From: Macrococcoides psychrotolerans
Lineage (GTDB): Bacteria > Bacillota > Bacilli > Staphylococcales > Staphylococcaceae
Assembly: GCF_038095555.1 (NCBI RefSeq)
Contig: NZ_CP124591.1
Coordinates: 496,001 to 560,000 of the forward strand
Reading direction: 5' to 3'
Length of the DNA stretch: 64,000 nt
Each line of letters begins with the position of its first letter. The first letter of the stretch is position 1. Shown in pieces: positions 42,654 through 51,076 of this stretch. Below the pieces are notes generated by a model. The model ran no database searches. It was not told the DNA's origin and worked only from the letters and a program-made list of their open reading frames with translations. The translations under genes and the position numbers were made by a program.

Positions 42654-43214
42654 ATGTTTAGATTTGAAATTCATGGTGACAACATCACTGTAACGGATGC
42701 AATCAGAAATTATATCGAGGAGAAGCTTAGCAAACTTGAAAGATACTTCACGAACGTGCCGGAAGCGAATGCACATGTGAAGATTAAAACTTATCAAGAC
42801 GGTAAATCTAAAGTAGAAGTTACGATTCCTCTTAAAAATGTGACATTGCGTGCAGAAGAACGTCATAATGATTTGTATGCTGCAGTCGACTTAATCGTTG
42901 AGAAATTAGAACGTCAAATGCGTAAACATAAAACGAAAGTAAACCGTAAATTCCGTGAAAAAGGTGTGGAAAATGATATTTTCCCTGTATTGCCTGGTAC
43001 TGAACCTGAAGAGGAAAAAGGGGATGAAATCGAAATCATTCGTTCTAAGCAATTTGATCTTAAACCGATGGATGCAGAAGAAGCCGTGTTGCAGATGAAT
43101 ATGTTAGGTCATGATTTCTTCATCTTCAATGATGGTGAAACAAACGAAACAAATATTGTTTACAAACGTAAAGATGGTAAGTATGGATTAATCGAGACAT
43201 CAGTTGAGCGATAG
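42654..43214 (+). CDS. hpf: Long-form ribosome hibernation promoting factor
   Basis: This 186-residue protein dimerises 70S ribosomes to 100S particles in slow growth. Residues 1 to about 100 are the YfiA-type ribosome-binding domain (FEIHGDNITVTDAIRNYIEEKLSKLERYF), a linker follows, and residues 130-186 form the dimerising long-HPF tail (DAEEAVLQMNMLGHDFFIFNDGETNETNIVYKRKDGKYGLIE). AAAGGAG precedes the ATG. It is the usual neighbour between comFC and secA. Confidence 0.95.
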   Translation: MFRFEIHGDNITVTDAIRNYIEEKLSKLERYFTNVPEANAHVKIKTYQDGKSKVEVTIPLKNVTLRAEERHNDLYAAVDLIVEKLERQMRKHKTKVNRKFREKGVENDIFPVLPGTEPEEEKGDEIEIIRSKQFDLKPMDAEEAVLQMNMLGHDFFIFNDGETNETNIVYKRKDGKYGLIETSVER

Positions 43215-43221
43215 TGAGTGA

Positions 43222-43260
43222 AGAAAGAAGTCGGAACCTCAGTTCCGGCTTCTTTCTTTG
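43222..43260 (+). terminator. hpf terminator
   Basis: AAAGAAGTCGGAAC pairs with GTTCCGGCTTCTTT across CTCA, with one G-T pair, and continues in CTTTG. Its 3' edge merges with arm A of repeat element 2. Confidence 0.82.
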
Positions 43261-43307
43261 CATGTCCTGTATTTTGCTATAGCTCATAACGCTTTTGTCA
43301 TAACCTT
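43253..43307. repeat. Intergenic repeat element 2, arm A
   Basis: This 55-base segment is repeated at 43372-43426 with one base changed (CATGTCC versus CATATCC), 119 bases apart. It contains TATTTTGCTATAGCTCATAA. The 292-base hpf-secA gap has no gene; this element fills its middle part. Confidence 0.9.
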
Positions 43308-43308
43308 G

Positions 43309-43382
43309 TTGACGGTATTCCAAAAGCTGAGCTTACGACAGAATCCAGGCCATGCAGAAAACACAAACCATTTTCTTTGCAT
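43309..43382. repeat. Intergenic repeat element 2, core with hairpin
   Basis: The core starts TTGACGGT and ends in a hairpin (43352-43382): ATGC-AGAAAA, a 9-base loop, TTTTCT-TT-GCAT. It is homologous to 9222-9295, including a 9-base loop and a 2-base bulge at the same place, and one base pair of the outer stem is changed on both sides. Confidence 0.75.
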
Positions 43383-43426
43383 ATCCTGTATTTTGCTATA
43401 GCTCATAACGCTTTTGTCATAACCTT
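43372..43426. repeat. Intergenic repeat element 2, arm B
   Basis: This is the second copy of the 55-base arm. Its first bases are the 3' half of the core hairpin. It ends about 80 bases before the secA start, so the secA promoter should lie at its edge or just after. Confidence 0.9.
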
Positions 43427-43506
43427 TATATTTCAATTACAATTAAATACATGCTATAGTTATATGTTGTATACAAATGTACTTTGTAACTAAAGGAGAG
43501 AACACG

Positions 43507-46035
43507 ATGGGATTTATTAAGAAGATGTTTGACGGCAACAAGAAGGAAGTAAAATCCTTGAGAAAAGTTGCTGATCAAGTGCAGGCTTTCGAAGAAGAGA
43601 TGAAATCTTTATCAGATGAAGCATTGCAGAATAAAACGAAAGAATATCAAGTAGAATTACAAAAGATAGAAGAATATAAACAACAAGAAGCTTATTTAAA
43701 TAAGATTTTACCCGAAGCATACGCAGTAGTGCGTGAAGCATCACGTCGTGTTTTAGGAATGTTCCCTTTCCCGGTACAAATTATGGGGGGAGTGGCAATT
43801 CATCGCGGTGACATTGCAGAGATGAGAACCGGTGAAGGTAAGACGTTAACGGCGACGATGCCGGTTTATTTAAATGCGCTTACAGGTCGTGGTGTACATG
43901 TTGTTACAGTCAATGAGTATCTAGCAAGTGTACAAGCAGAAGAAATGTCTCACCTATATAATTTTTTAGGACTAACGGTAGGTGTTAATTTAAATAGTTT
44001 AACTACGGAAGAAAAACGTGCAGCCTATGCTTGTGATATTACATATAGTACGAATAATGAACTTGGGTTTGATTATTTGCGTGATAACATGGTGACATAT
44101 AAGGAAGAACGTGTTATGCGTCCACTGAACTTCGCGATTATTGATGAGGTTGACTCAATCTTAATTGACGAAGCGCGTACGCCTTTAATTATTTCGGGTC
44201 AAGCGGAGAAATCGACGAGCATGTACATTCAGGCCAATGTCTTTGTTAAGATGCTTAAAGATGAAGTTGATTACAACTATGATGAGAAGACAAAAGGTAT
44301 TCAGTTAACTGAAAATGGTATCGATAAAGCAGAACGTATGTTTAAGGTTGATAATTTATATGATGTAAAGAATGTTAACTTAATGCATCATATTAACATT
44401 GCTTTAAAGGCACAACGCGCTATGTTAAAGGATATCGACTATGTTGTAGAGGATGGCGAGATTGTCATCGTTGATCAGTTTACAGGCCGTACAATGCCGG
44501 GTCGTCGATTCTCTGAAGGGTTACACCAGGCGATTGAAGCGAAAGAAGCAGTTGAAATTCAAAATGAATCTAAGACGATGGCTTCTGTTACATTCCAGAA
44601 CTTCTTCCGTATGTATAATAAACTATCGGGGATGACCGGGACTGCAAAAACCGAAGAAGAAGAATTATTAAATATCTATAATATGGCCGTTACTCAGATC
44701 CCTACTAACAAACCCGTACAACGTATTGATGGTGCTGATTTGATCTACGCTTCAGAAAAAGGGAAGTTCCATGCTGTTGTGGATGAAGTGATTCGTCGTC
44801 ATAAAGAAGGACAACCTGTCTTATTAGGTACTGTGGCAGTTGAAACAAGTGAATATATTTCAGAGTTGCTAAAGAAAAAAGGGATACGCCATAACGTATT
44901 GAATGCGAAAAACCATGAACGAGAAGCTGAAATTGTACAAAATGCAGGTCAAAAAGGTGCTGTGACCATCGCAACGAATATGGCAGGTCGTGGTACGGAT
45001 ATCAAGCTCGGAGAGGGCGTTAAAGAACGCGGTGGCTTAGCAGTTATCGGTACCGAACGCCATGAGTCTCGCCGTATTGACGATCAGTTACGTGGTCGTG
45101 CAGGACGTCAAGGAGACCCGGGTTATTCTAGATTCTATTTGTCGTTACAAGATGAACTGATGGTTCGTTTTGGTTCGGAACGTATGTCTACGATGATGAC
45201 AAAGCTCGGCATGAATGATGATCAGCCGATTGAATCTAAGATGGTGTCGCGCGCTGTAGAATCTGCTCAAAAACGTGTTGAAGGAAATAACTATGATAGC
45301 CGTAAACGTACGTTAGAATATGATGATGTATTGCGTAAGCAGCGTGAGATCATCTATGCGGAACGTAATGAAATCCTTGAGAAAGATGATTGTTCAGATC
45401 AAGTGAAAGCAATGATTGAACAATCTGTGCGTCGTGCAGTGGACTACCACTTTACCGGTGATGAGAGTACACATGATTATGAAGCTTTTAAAAATTATGC
45501 AGAAGATATGTATCTGACAGAAGGCGCACTATCAGTTGACGAGATTAGTCGACGAGATAACGAAGAAATCTATGACATTGTAATGAGTAAAGTTATGGCG
45601 CAATATGAACATCAAAAAGTAGAATTGCAGGAGCAGTTCCATGAGTTTGAACGCATGATCATGTTACGTACGATTGATATGAAATGGACAGATCATATCG
45701 ATACGATGGATCAGTTACGTACAGGAATTCACCTGCGTAGTTATGGTCAGATTAACCCACTTCGTGAATATCAGAACGAAGGATTAACTTTGTTTGATAC
45801 AATGCTTGAATCTATTGAAGATGATGTTTCGAAATACATTCTGAAATCAATCGTTGATAGAGGAGAACAAGTAGAACGAGAACAAGTCGGTAAAGGTGAA
45901 GCGATGGTTGCAAATGATGGCAAAGAAAAAGTGAAGCAACAGCCAAAAGTTAAATCAGAACCAGATATCGGTCGTAATGAATCTTGTCCTTGTGGTAGTG
46001 GAAAGAAATATAAAAATTGTCACGGAAGAGGGTAA
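43507..46035 (+). CDS. secA: Preprotein translocase ATPase SecA
   Basis: SecA drives export through SecYEG and is needed here for the lipoproteins and secreted wall enzymes. The 842-residue protein has Walker A MRTGEGKT near residue 100, IIDEVDSILIDEARTPLIISG, NMAGRGTDIKLG, GRAGRQGDPG and the C-terminal zinc motif CPCGSGKKYKNCHG that contacts lipids or SecB-like partners. ATG 43507 follows AAAGGAGAG. It is full length. Only seven bases lie between its stop and the prfB start region, so prfB is co-transcribed. Confidence 0.97.
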   Translation: MGFIKKMFDGNKKEVKSLRKVADQVQAFEEEMKSLSDEALQNKTKEYQVELQKIEEYKQQEAYLNKILPEAYAVVREASRRVLGMFPFPVQIMGGVAIHRGDIAEMRTGEGKTLTATMPVYLNALTGRGVHVVTVNEYLASVQAEEMSHLYNFLGLTVGVNLNSLTTEEKRAAYACDITYSTNNELGFDYLRDNMVTYKEERVMRPLNFAIIDEVDSILIDEARTPLIISGQAEKSTSMYIQANVFVKMLKDEVDYNYDEKTKGIQLTENGIDKAERMFKVDNLYDVKNVNLMHHINIALKAQRAMLKDIDYVVEDGEIVIVDQFTGRTMPGRRFSEGLHQAIEAKEAVEIQNESKTMASVTFQNFFRMYNKLSGMTGTAKTEEEELLNIYNMAVTQIPTNKPVQRIDGADLIYASEKGKFHAVVDEVIRRHKEGQPVLLGTVAVETSEYISELLKKKGIRHNVLNAKNHEREAEIVQNAGQKGAVTIATNMAGRGTDIKLGEGVKERGGLAVIGTERHESRRIDDQLRGRAGRQGDPGYSRFYLSLQDELMVRFGSERMSTMMTKLGMNDDQPIESKMVSRAVESAQKRVEGNNYDSRKRTLEYDDVLRKQREIIYAERNEILEKDDCSDQVKAMIEQSVRRAVDYHFTGDESTHDYEAFKNYAEDMYLTEGALSVDEISRRDNEEIYDIVMSKVMAQYEHQKVELQEQFHEFERMIMLRTIDMKWTDHIDTMDQLRTGIHLRSYGQINPLREYQNEGLTLFDTMLESIEDDVSKYILKSIVDRGEQVEREQVGKGEAMVANDGKEKVKQQPKVKSEPDIGRNESCPCGSGKKYKNCHGRG

Positions 46036-46041
46036 ATTGAT

Positions 46042-47143
46042 TTGGAACAATTTGAAATAAAAAATACACTTGAAACTTTGACTGAAAAGATTGATAGTTT
46101 CAGGGGGTCTCTTTGACTTAGAAGAAAAAGAGACGAGTATTAAGGAATACGAAGAAATGATGTCTGACCCGGATTTCTGGAATGATGGAGATAAGGCTCA
46201 AGATATCATCAATAAGAATAATGCACTTAAATCAGTTGTTCAGGAGTTTAGTACACTCGAAGAAGGACTGGAAAACAGTGAAGTGCTGTTTGAGATGTAT
46301 AAAGAAGAAACAGATGAGGATACACATCAGGAACTCATCGAGCAGCTCAATACACTCCAGCAAATTGCGAATGACTTTGAACTTAAGATGTTATTGAGTG
46401 GAGAATTTGATGCGAATAATGCAATATTAGAATTGCATCCAGGTGCTGGTGGTACAGAATCACAGGACTGGGGAGAAATGCTGTTAAGGATGTATCAACG
46501 ATTTGCGGATAAAAAGGGTTTCAAAGTTGAAACTGTAGATTACTTACCGGGAGATGAAGCGGGGATTAAAAGTGTGACCTTACTGATTAAAGGACATAAT
46601 GCTTATGGCTATTTAAAGGCTGAAAAAGGTGTTCATCGTCTCGTAAGGATTTCTCCCTTCGACTCATCCGGACGCCGTCATACTTCATTCGTTTCATGTG
46701 ATGTTACACCAGAGTTTGACAATGACAATATTGAGATTGAAATTAATACAGAAGACATTAAGATCGATACGTATCGTGCAAGTGGCGCTGGAGGGCAGCA
46801 CGTTAATACAACGGATTCAGCCGTGCGTATTACCCATCAGCCGACAGGTATTGTAGTAACCTGTCAGAATGAACGTTCTCAAATAAAGAATAGAGAGCAA
46901 GCAATGAAGATGCTTAAAGCGAAACTTTATCAAAAGAAAATAGAAGAACAAGAAGCAGAGCTTGCAGCCATCCGTGGTGAACAAAAAGAGATTGGCTGGG
47001 GAAGCCAGATCCGTTCATACGTATTCCACCCGTATGCTATGGTAAAAGACCATAGAACAAACGCTGAAACCGGAAATACAAATGCGGTAATGGATGGCGA
47101 TATAGACTTATTTATCGATGCATACTTAAAGAGTCAGCTGTAA
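46042..47143 (+). CDS. prfB: Peptide chain release factor 2 with programmed +1 frameshift
   Basis: RF2 ends translation at UGA and UAA. The short first frame starts at TTG 46042 after AAGAGGG and runs 24 codons to an in-frame TGA at 46114-46116. The site reads AGG GGG TCT CTT TGA C: an internal Shine-Dalgarno-like AGGGGG, the slippery CTT and the UGA, so +1 slippage continues with GAC at 46115. When RF2 is scarce the stop is skipped. The second frame shows the stop-codon recognition region and the catalytic GAGGQHVNTTDSAVR. About 366 residues in total, the normal RF2 size. Confidence 0.96.
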
Positions 47144-47218
47144 GATTATTTTATAAATTTTCCTTTTTTATGAATTATAAGCTATAATTAAAGTAATCAT
47201 AAATTAGGGGGCTGACCG

Positions 47219-47530
47219 ATGAAAAAATTATATGCAGGTATCATTACTTTATCGTTATTAGGTCTTGCAGCATGCGGATCAGATGAAGCGGAGAAGAAGA
47301 CTACTTCATCTGATCCGGGACAAGAAATTTATGCAAATAATTCCTGTGTAGGGTGTCATGGACGTAACCTTGAAGGTGCAAGCGGGCCGAATCTACAAAA
47401 GGTAGGCAGCAAATACTCTGAGCAGCAAATTCATGATATCATCATTAAAGGTAAAGGGAATATGCCAGCAAAAGTAGTCGATGGCGAAGATGCAAAAAAA
47501 GTTGCAGCATATTTAGCAAAACAGAAATAA
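47219..47530 (+). CDS. cccB: Cytochrome c551-type lipoprotein
   Basis: This 103-residue lipoprotein has the lipobox LAAC (Cys near 19) and one c-type haem motif CVGCH (about 42-46), with the distal methionine in GKGNMPAK. It is a small membrane-anchored electron carrier like Bacillus CccB. The position after prfB is the usual one in relatives, and GGGGGCTGA lies before the ATG. It is monocistronic with its own terminator. Confidence 0.92.
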   Translation: MKKLYAGIITLSLLGLAACGSDEAEKKTTSSDPGQEIYANNSCVGCHGRNLEGASGPNLQKVGSKYSEQQIHDIIIKGKGNMPAKVVDGEDAKKVAAYLAKQK

Positions 47531-47536
47531 TAATAT

Positions 47537-47573
47537 AAAGTAGGTGAAATGATTAATATTTCATCTACTTTTT
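47537..47573 (+). terminator. cccB terminator
   Basis: AAAGTAGGTGAAAT pairs with ATTTCATCTACTTT (one G-T pair), followed by TTTT. Confidence 0.88.
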
Positions 47574-47630
47574 TCGTTATGAAATGATATTTCTGAAAAT
47601 TACGTTCTATGATAGAAACATAACGATTAC

Positions 47631-47647
47631 ATTACAAAAATATTACA
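47631..47647. promoter_or_regulatory. WalR-type box upstream of the LysM-NlpC/P60 gene
   Basis: ATTACA, five bases, ATTACA is a perfect match to the reverse WalR direct repeat. It is about 85 bases before the start codon. Confidence 0.65.
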
Positions 47648-47732
47648 TTGGTAGATATTGTGTAAGGATATGGTATATTATGTCTTGTAGAAATTTACTA
47701 AGAACACTAAAACTCAGGAGGCAACACATATA

Positions 47733-48749
47733 ATGAAAAAAGCATTAGTTACGATTGCGGGAATCACAGCAGTTACAGGAGTAGCTTCACAAGCATACGC
47801 AAGTGAACATCATGTTCAAGCAGGTGACACATTATGGGCGATTGCACAAGAGAATGGTACAAGCGTAGATGCACTTAAAACATTAAATAATTTAAATAGC
47901 GATCTTATCTTAGTGGGACAAACATTAAAGGTAGAGAATACTGATACTTATACAGTTAAAAAAGGCGATACATTACACACAATCGCATCTCAATTTGATT
48001 TAACAGTGAATGATATTATGTCATGGAACAACTTAACTTCAGATACGATTGAAGTAGGTACAAAGTTAAACTTGACAGCACCTATTGCTAAAGTTCAATC
48101 AGAAACAGTTCAACCTGTTACACAAGCGAACGCACCAGTAGGACAACAAGCTGAAGCACCAGTACAAACGGCAGCAGTACAACAAGCTGAAGCACCAGCG
48201 CAACAGTCATACCAAGCGCCAGTACAACAATCATACCAAGCACCAGCACAGCAAACGGCAGCACCAGCGCAACAGTCATACCAAGCGCCAGCACAACAGT
48301 CATACCAAGCACCAGCGCAACAGTCATACCAAGCGCCAGCACAACAGTCATACCAAGCGCCTGCGCAACAGTCATACCAAGCACCAGCGAAGAGCTATAA
48401 AGCACCTGTAAATGGTAATGTAGCGCAAGTCGCAAATGGTATAGCGGCAGGAAAATCTTATGTTTACGGTGCGAACTCTGCTAGTGCAGTAGATTGTTCA
48501 GCATTTGCTCAACAAGTACTCGCTGCTCAAGGGAAATCAATTCCACGTACAACATATGCACAAATGGCTGCAGGAACACGTGTTTCAACACCTCAAGCAG
48601 GAGATTTAGTATATTTCAATGGTGGAAGCCACGTTGGGGTATACATTGGTAACGGTCAAATGATCGATGCTTTAAATCCATCTGAAGGTATTGGACAACG
48701 TCCAGTAAGTTACGTAAATGGTTCAGTAGCAGGATATTACAGATTCTAA
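47733..48749 (+). CDS. Secreted LysM-NlpC/P60 peptidoglycan hydrolase
   Basis: This 338-residue exported enzyme has a signal peptide cut after AYA (residue 23), two LysM domains (about 26-68 and 72-115) that bind glycan, a Gln/Ala/Pro/Tyr linker (about 120-222) and a C40 endopeptidase domain. The catalytic cysteine is in AVDCSAF (255) and the histidine in GGSHVGVYIG (300). It should cut stem peptides in the wall. The linker is built of about eight copies of QQSYQAPA coded by a 24-base tandem repeat. CAGGAGG precedes the ATG. A WalR box upstream agrees with wall-turnover control. Confidence 0.92.
   Translation: MKKALVTIAGITAVTGVASQAYASEHHVQAGDTLWAIAQENGTSVDALKTLNNLNSDLILVGQTLKVENTDTYTVKKGDTLHTIASQFDLTVNDIMSWNNLTSDTIEVGTKLNLTAPIAKVQSETVQPVTQANAPVGQQAEAPVQTAAVQQAEAPAQQSYQAPVQQSYQAPAQQTAAPAQQSYQAPAQQSYQAPAQQSYQAPAQQSYQAPAQQSYQAPAKSYKAPVNGNVAQVANGIAAGKSYVYGANSASAVDCSAFAQQVLAAQGKSIPRTTYAQMAAGTRVSTPQAGDLVYFNGGSHVGVYIGNGQMIDALNPSEGIGQRPVSYVNGSVAGYYRF
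48199..48389 (+). repeat. 24-base tandem repeat coding the linker
   Basis: About eight tandem copies of CAACAGTCATACCAAGCGCCAGCA, exact or nearly so, encode QQSYQAPA, with one interrupted by an ACGGCA unit (QQTAAPA). It lies within the coding sequence of the wall hydrolase and is in frame, so slippage would change linker length without breaking the gene. Confidence 0.9.
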
Positions 48750-48753
48750 TAAG

Positions 48754-48783
48754 TCATGGGACAACCTGTCCCATGATTTTTTT
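48754..48783 (+). terminator. Terminator of the LysM-NlpC/P60 gene
   Basis: TCATGGGACA and TGTCCCATGA pair over ACC and run into T residues. Confidence 0.92.
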
Positions 48784-48859
48784 AATTTTAACAATTAACT
48801 TGGAGCTGCAATCATTATGTAATAATCAAATTATTATATGTTAGTTGTATTAACCATAT

Positions 48860-48876
48860 ATTACATGTAAGTTACA
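48860..48876. promoter_or_regulatory. WalR-type box upstream of the CHAP gene
   Basis: ATTACA, TGTAA, GTTACA matches the reverse WalR direct repeat perfectly. It lies about 65 bases before the start codon. Confidence 0.65.
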
Positions 48877-48942
48877 TTGAATTTTTCGCTTTTTCTATAT
48901 GGTAATATCTATTTAGCTAATAAAACAACCGGAGGATATTAC

Positions 48943-49383
48943 ATGAAAAAAGTTATACTTTCAATAATTGCAATAATCATGCTGGGGACTACAACTGAAG
49001 CAATTTATCCAAATAGTCAACAGGCACATGCTTATAATAATCCTGTAAAGAAAGCTGGATACAATTATTATTATAAAGGGAGCTGTGTATATTATGCGTT
49101 TAATAGACGTGCACAACTTAAACGTCCTGTAAGTAACAATTGGAACAGTGCAAAATACTGGCCATCGAATGCACGACGAATGGGTTATAAAGTGAGTCGT
49201 ACGCCTGTATATGGTGCAGTCATGATTTCTCAAAAAGGTTATCATGGGCATGCAGCAGTTGTAGAACGTATCAATCGCAATGGAAGTATACTCGTCTCTG
49301 AAATGAACTATCCACGTAGTGGCGTGAAGACTTATAGAACAATTTCAAAAGCACAGCGCTCTCAGTTTGAATATATTTACTAA
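48943..49383 (+). CDS. Secreted CHAP-domain amidase/endopeptidase
   Basis: This 146-residue protein has a signal peptide with cleavage probably after AHA (residue 30) and little else than a CHAP domain. The catalytic cysteine is in GSCVYYAF (48), the histidine in GHAAVVERI (103) and the acidic/Asn partners in SEMNY (120-122). It resembles staphylococcal SsaA-like secreted proteins but has no LysM or other wall-binding part. CGGAGG precedes ATG 48943. Its promoter region has a WalR-type box, like its neighbour. Confidence 0.87.
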   Translation: MKKVILSIIAIIMLGTTTEAIYPNSQQAHAYNNPVKKAGYNYYYKGSCVYYAFNRRAQLKRPVSNNWNSAKYWPSNARRMGYKVSRTPVYGAVMISQKGYHGHAAVVERINRNGSILVSEMNYPRSGVKTYRTISKAQRSQFEYIY

Positions 49384-49407
49384 TAAAATAATATTAAAAT
49401 GATTAAA

Positions 49408-49440
49408 TCTTACACACCGTTCGTGTTGTAAGGTTTTTTT
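49408..49440 (+). terminator. Terminator of the CHAP gene
   Basis: CTTACACAC pairs with GTGTTGTAAG over CGTTC, followed by seven T residues. Confidence 0.85.
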
Positions 49441-49465
49441 GTTATAATATGTCATGAGGTGTCCT

Positions 49466-50005
49466 ATGAGAAGATTGATAACAATTCTGTTAGCTGCTAT
49501 ATTTGTTGCACTAGCAACTTATTCAATTTATACTGTAATACAATTTAATAAAGGCAATGAGAAGCCGGGTAATATTGTGACACATAATCACCCGCTTAAT
49601 AATAAGCAGATTGGTGATATAGCTGTTACAGATATGAATGGTCAGAAAAAAGAAATTGCATCACTTTTAAAACATGATATTACGATAATCAATGTTTGGG
49701 CATCGTGGTGCGAGCCGTGTAAGAAAGAGATGCCTGAGCTTGTGACGTATGGAAAAGAGAAACCTAATCATGTCGGTCTTATTGGATTCAACGTGCAGGA
49801 TAAAATAGAAAAAAGAGACGCGTTTATCGATAACTATAAACCGACATATCCGATGTACACGTTAGATGAAGCGTCGATGAAACGATATAAAATCTACAAT
49901 ATTCCTACGACGGTATTCGTCGATAAACAAGGTAAAGTATTGAAGACATATGTAGGCGAACTTAATCAACAGAAAATAGAAGAAATTATCATGCAGATTC
50001 AATAG
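49466..50005 (+). CDS. TlpA/ResA-like membrane thiol-disulfide oxidoreductase
   Basis: This 179-residue protein has one N-terminal membrane anchor (about 4-22) and an extracytoplasmic thioredoxin fold. WASWCEPCKKEMPEL holds the CEPC active site near residues 80-83, typical of ResA/TlpA, and the cis-proline lies in YNIPTTVF. Related ResA proteins reduce apocytochrome c, and a c-type cytochrome gene lies 2 kb upstream, so a role in its maturation is possible; that is inference. ATG 49466 follows GAGGTG. A TATAAT is close upstream. Confidence 0.8.
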   Translation: MRRLITILLAAIFVALATYSIYTVIQFNKGNEKPGNIVTHNHPLNNKQIGDIAVTDMNGQKKEIASLLKHDITIINVWASWCEPCKKEMPELVTYGKEKPNHVGLIGFNVQDKIEKRDAFIDNYKPTYPMYTLDEASMKRYKIYNIPTTVFVDKQGKVLKTYVGELNQQKIEEIIMQIQ

Positions 50006-50015
50006 GAGGGATTCA

Positions 50016-50660
50016 ATGGGTGTCCATCAATATTTCAAAAGTTTGTCGGATCTGGAAAAGTTAATACGATGTCCCGGCAAATTTAAATACCAGGAACATA
50101 ATGTTGCCGCACATTCATTTAAGGTCACTAAGATTGCACAATACTTAGCAACTGTCGAGGAGTATCATGGCGCAGAGATTAACTGGAAAAATGTATATGA
50201 GAAAGCATTAAACCATGATTACCCTGAAATCTTCACCGGAGATATAAAGACGCCTGTTAAATATGCGTCGAAAGAATTGAAACGCTTATTCAGTGAAGTT
50301 GAAGAAGAAATGATCGGTAAGTTTATTGACAGTGAGTTTCCGGAAGCTTATAGAGAAATATATCGAGAACGCTTAAAAGAAGGTAAAGACGATACACTTG
50401 AAGGTCAGATTCTGTCTGTAGCAGATAAGATTGATTTGTTATATGAATCTTTTGGAGAGATTCAAAAGCGGAACCCAGAACCATTATACTTTGAAATTTA
50501 TGACAAAAGTTTAAGAACGATTATAAAATTCAAGCACCTTTATTGTGTGCAGGATTTTCTGGATAATATTCTTCCGGATATGCTTCAGGAGAAATTTATT
50601 CCAAGATCTGAACTGCGTGAAATAACGATGGCAATCTTGCAGCAAAAGGACAATATATAA
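50016..50660 (+). CDS. HD-domain hydrolase, YfbR-like 5'-deoxynucleotidase
   Basis: This 214-residue protein has an HD metal-binding fold: HNVAAHSFKVT near residues 28-38 and LNHDYPEIFTGDI near 67-79, followed by a second-sphere DKIDLL segment. These match YfbR-like nucleotidases acting on dNMPs. It starts ten bases after the TlpA-like gene and shares its last bases with the csbA start, so all three are likely co-transcribed. Substrate is inferred from family only. Confidence 0.78.
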   Translation: MGVHQYFKSLSDLEKLIRCPGKFKYQEHNVAAHSFKVTKIAQYLATVEEYHGAEINWKNVYEKALNHDYPEIFTGDIKTPVKYASKELKRLFSEVEEEMIGKFIDSEFPEAYREIYRERLKEGKDDTLEGQILSVADKIDLLYESFGEIQKRNPEPLYFEIYDKSLRTIIKFKHLYCVQDFLDNILPDMLQEKFIPRSELREITMAILQQKDNI

Positions 50661-50893
50661 TGACAATATGGTATATATTAGCATGTACATTACCTGCATT
50701 TCTGGTGATTTGTTTCAGTATGATTGTACGTAATAAATATACAGGATTACTGTTGTCGGTTATTGTTATCGGCGTATCTGTTTACAAAGGATTCTTTCAT
50801 TCACAGATGATTGTGTTTTTAGATACGCTGAGCCTGATAGTCGGCTATTTGTTCGTAGAGATGTACAACCTGGATAAAGATAATCAAACATAG
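50660..50893 (+). CDS. csbA: CsbA-like small membrane protein
   Basis: This 77-residue protein has three hydrophobic segments (about 3-22, 27-42 and 50-67) and an acidic tail. The pattern, with NKYTGLLLSVIV and YKGFFHSQMIVFLDTLSLIVGYLF, matches CsbA, which also precedes uvrB in Bacillus, where it is controlled by SigB. Function is unknown. Its ATG overlaps the stop of the HD gene by one base. Confidence 0.8.
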   Translation: MTIWYILACTLPAFLVICFSMIVRNKYTGLLLSVIVIGVSVYKGFFHSQMIVFLDTLSLIVGYLFVEMYNLDKDNQT

Positions 50894-51012
50894 GAAGTTG
50901 AATACTAAAGGCGACTTTTCAAAATAGAATCCGGTAAATGCAAGACATTTAATAGTGTCTATACGTTTATCGGGTTTTGTCATATGATGCACGTTAAACG
51001 AATGAAGATTTA

Positions 51013-51026
51013 CGAACAAATGTTTG
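51013..51026. promoter_or_regulatory. LexA/DinR-type SOS box before uvrB
   Basis: CGAAC-AAAT-GTTTG is close to the Gram-positive CGAACNNNNGTTCG box with one change. It overlaps the -35 (TTGTAC, 51024-51029) of a promoter whose -10 is TAAAAT (51048-51053). DNA damage should release uvrBA. Confidence 0.75.
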
Positions 51027-51076
51027 TACCTTAAGCGTATATTTTGGTAAAATGTAAATCGATGAGGAGGGGACGT

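Noticed and set aside
46091..47143. Simple ORF for RF2 starting at TTG 46091
   Set aside because: The start lies in the frameshift leader and would give a wrong N-terminus; the frameshift site explains the real gene.
48199..48389. Regular repeats considered as a CRISPR array
   Set aside because: Units are contiguous with no unique spacers and are in frame within a wall-hydrolase gene.
48118..48435. Open frame on the minus strand across the 24-base repeats
   Set aside because: It is a by-product of the repetitive linker coding sequence; the repeated LGMTVALV peptide has no start signal or terminator.
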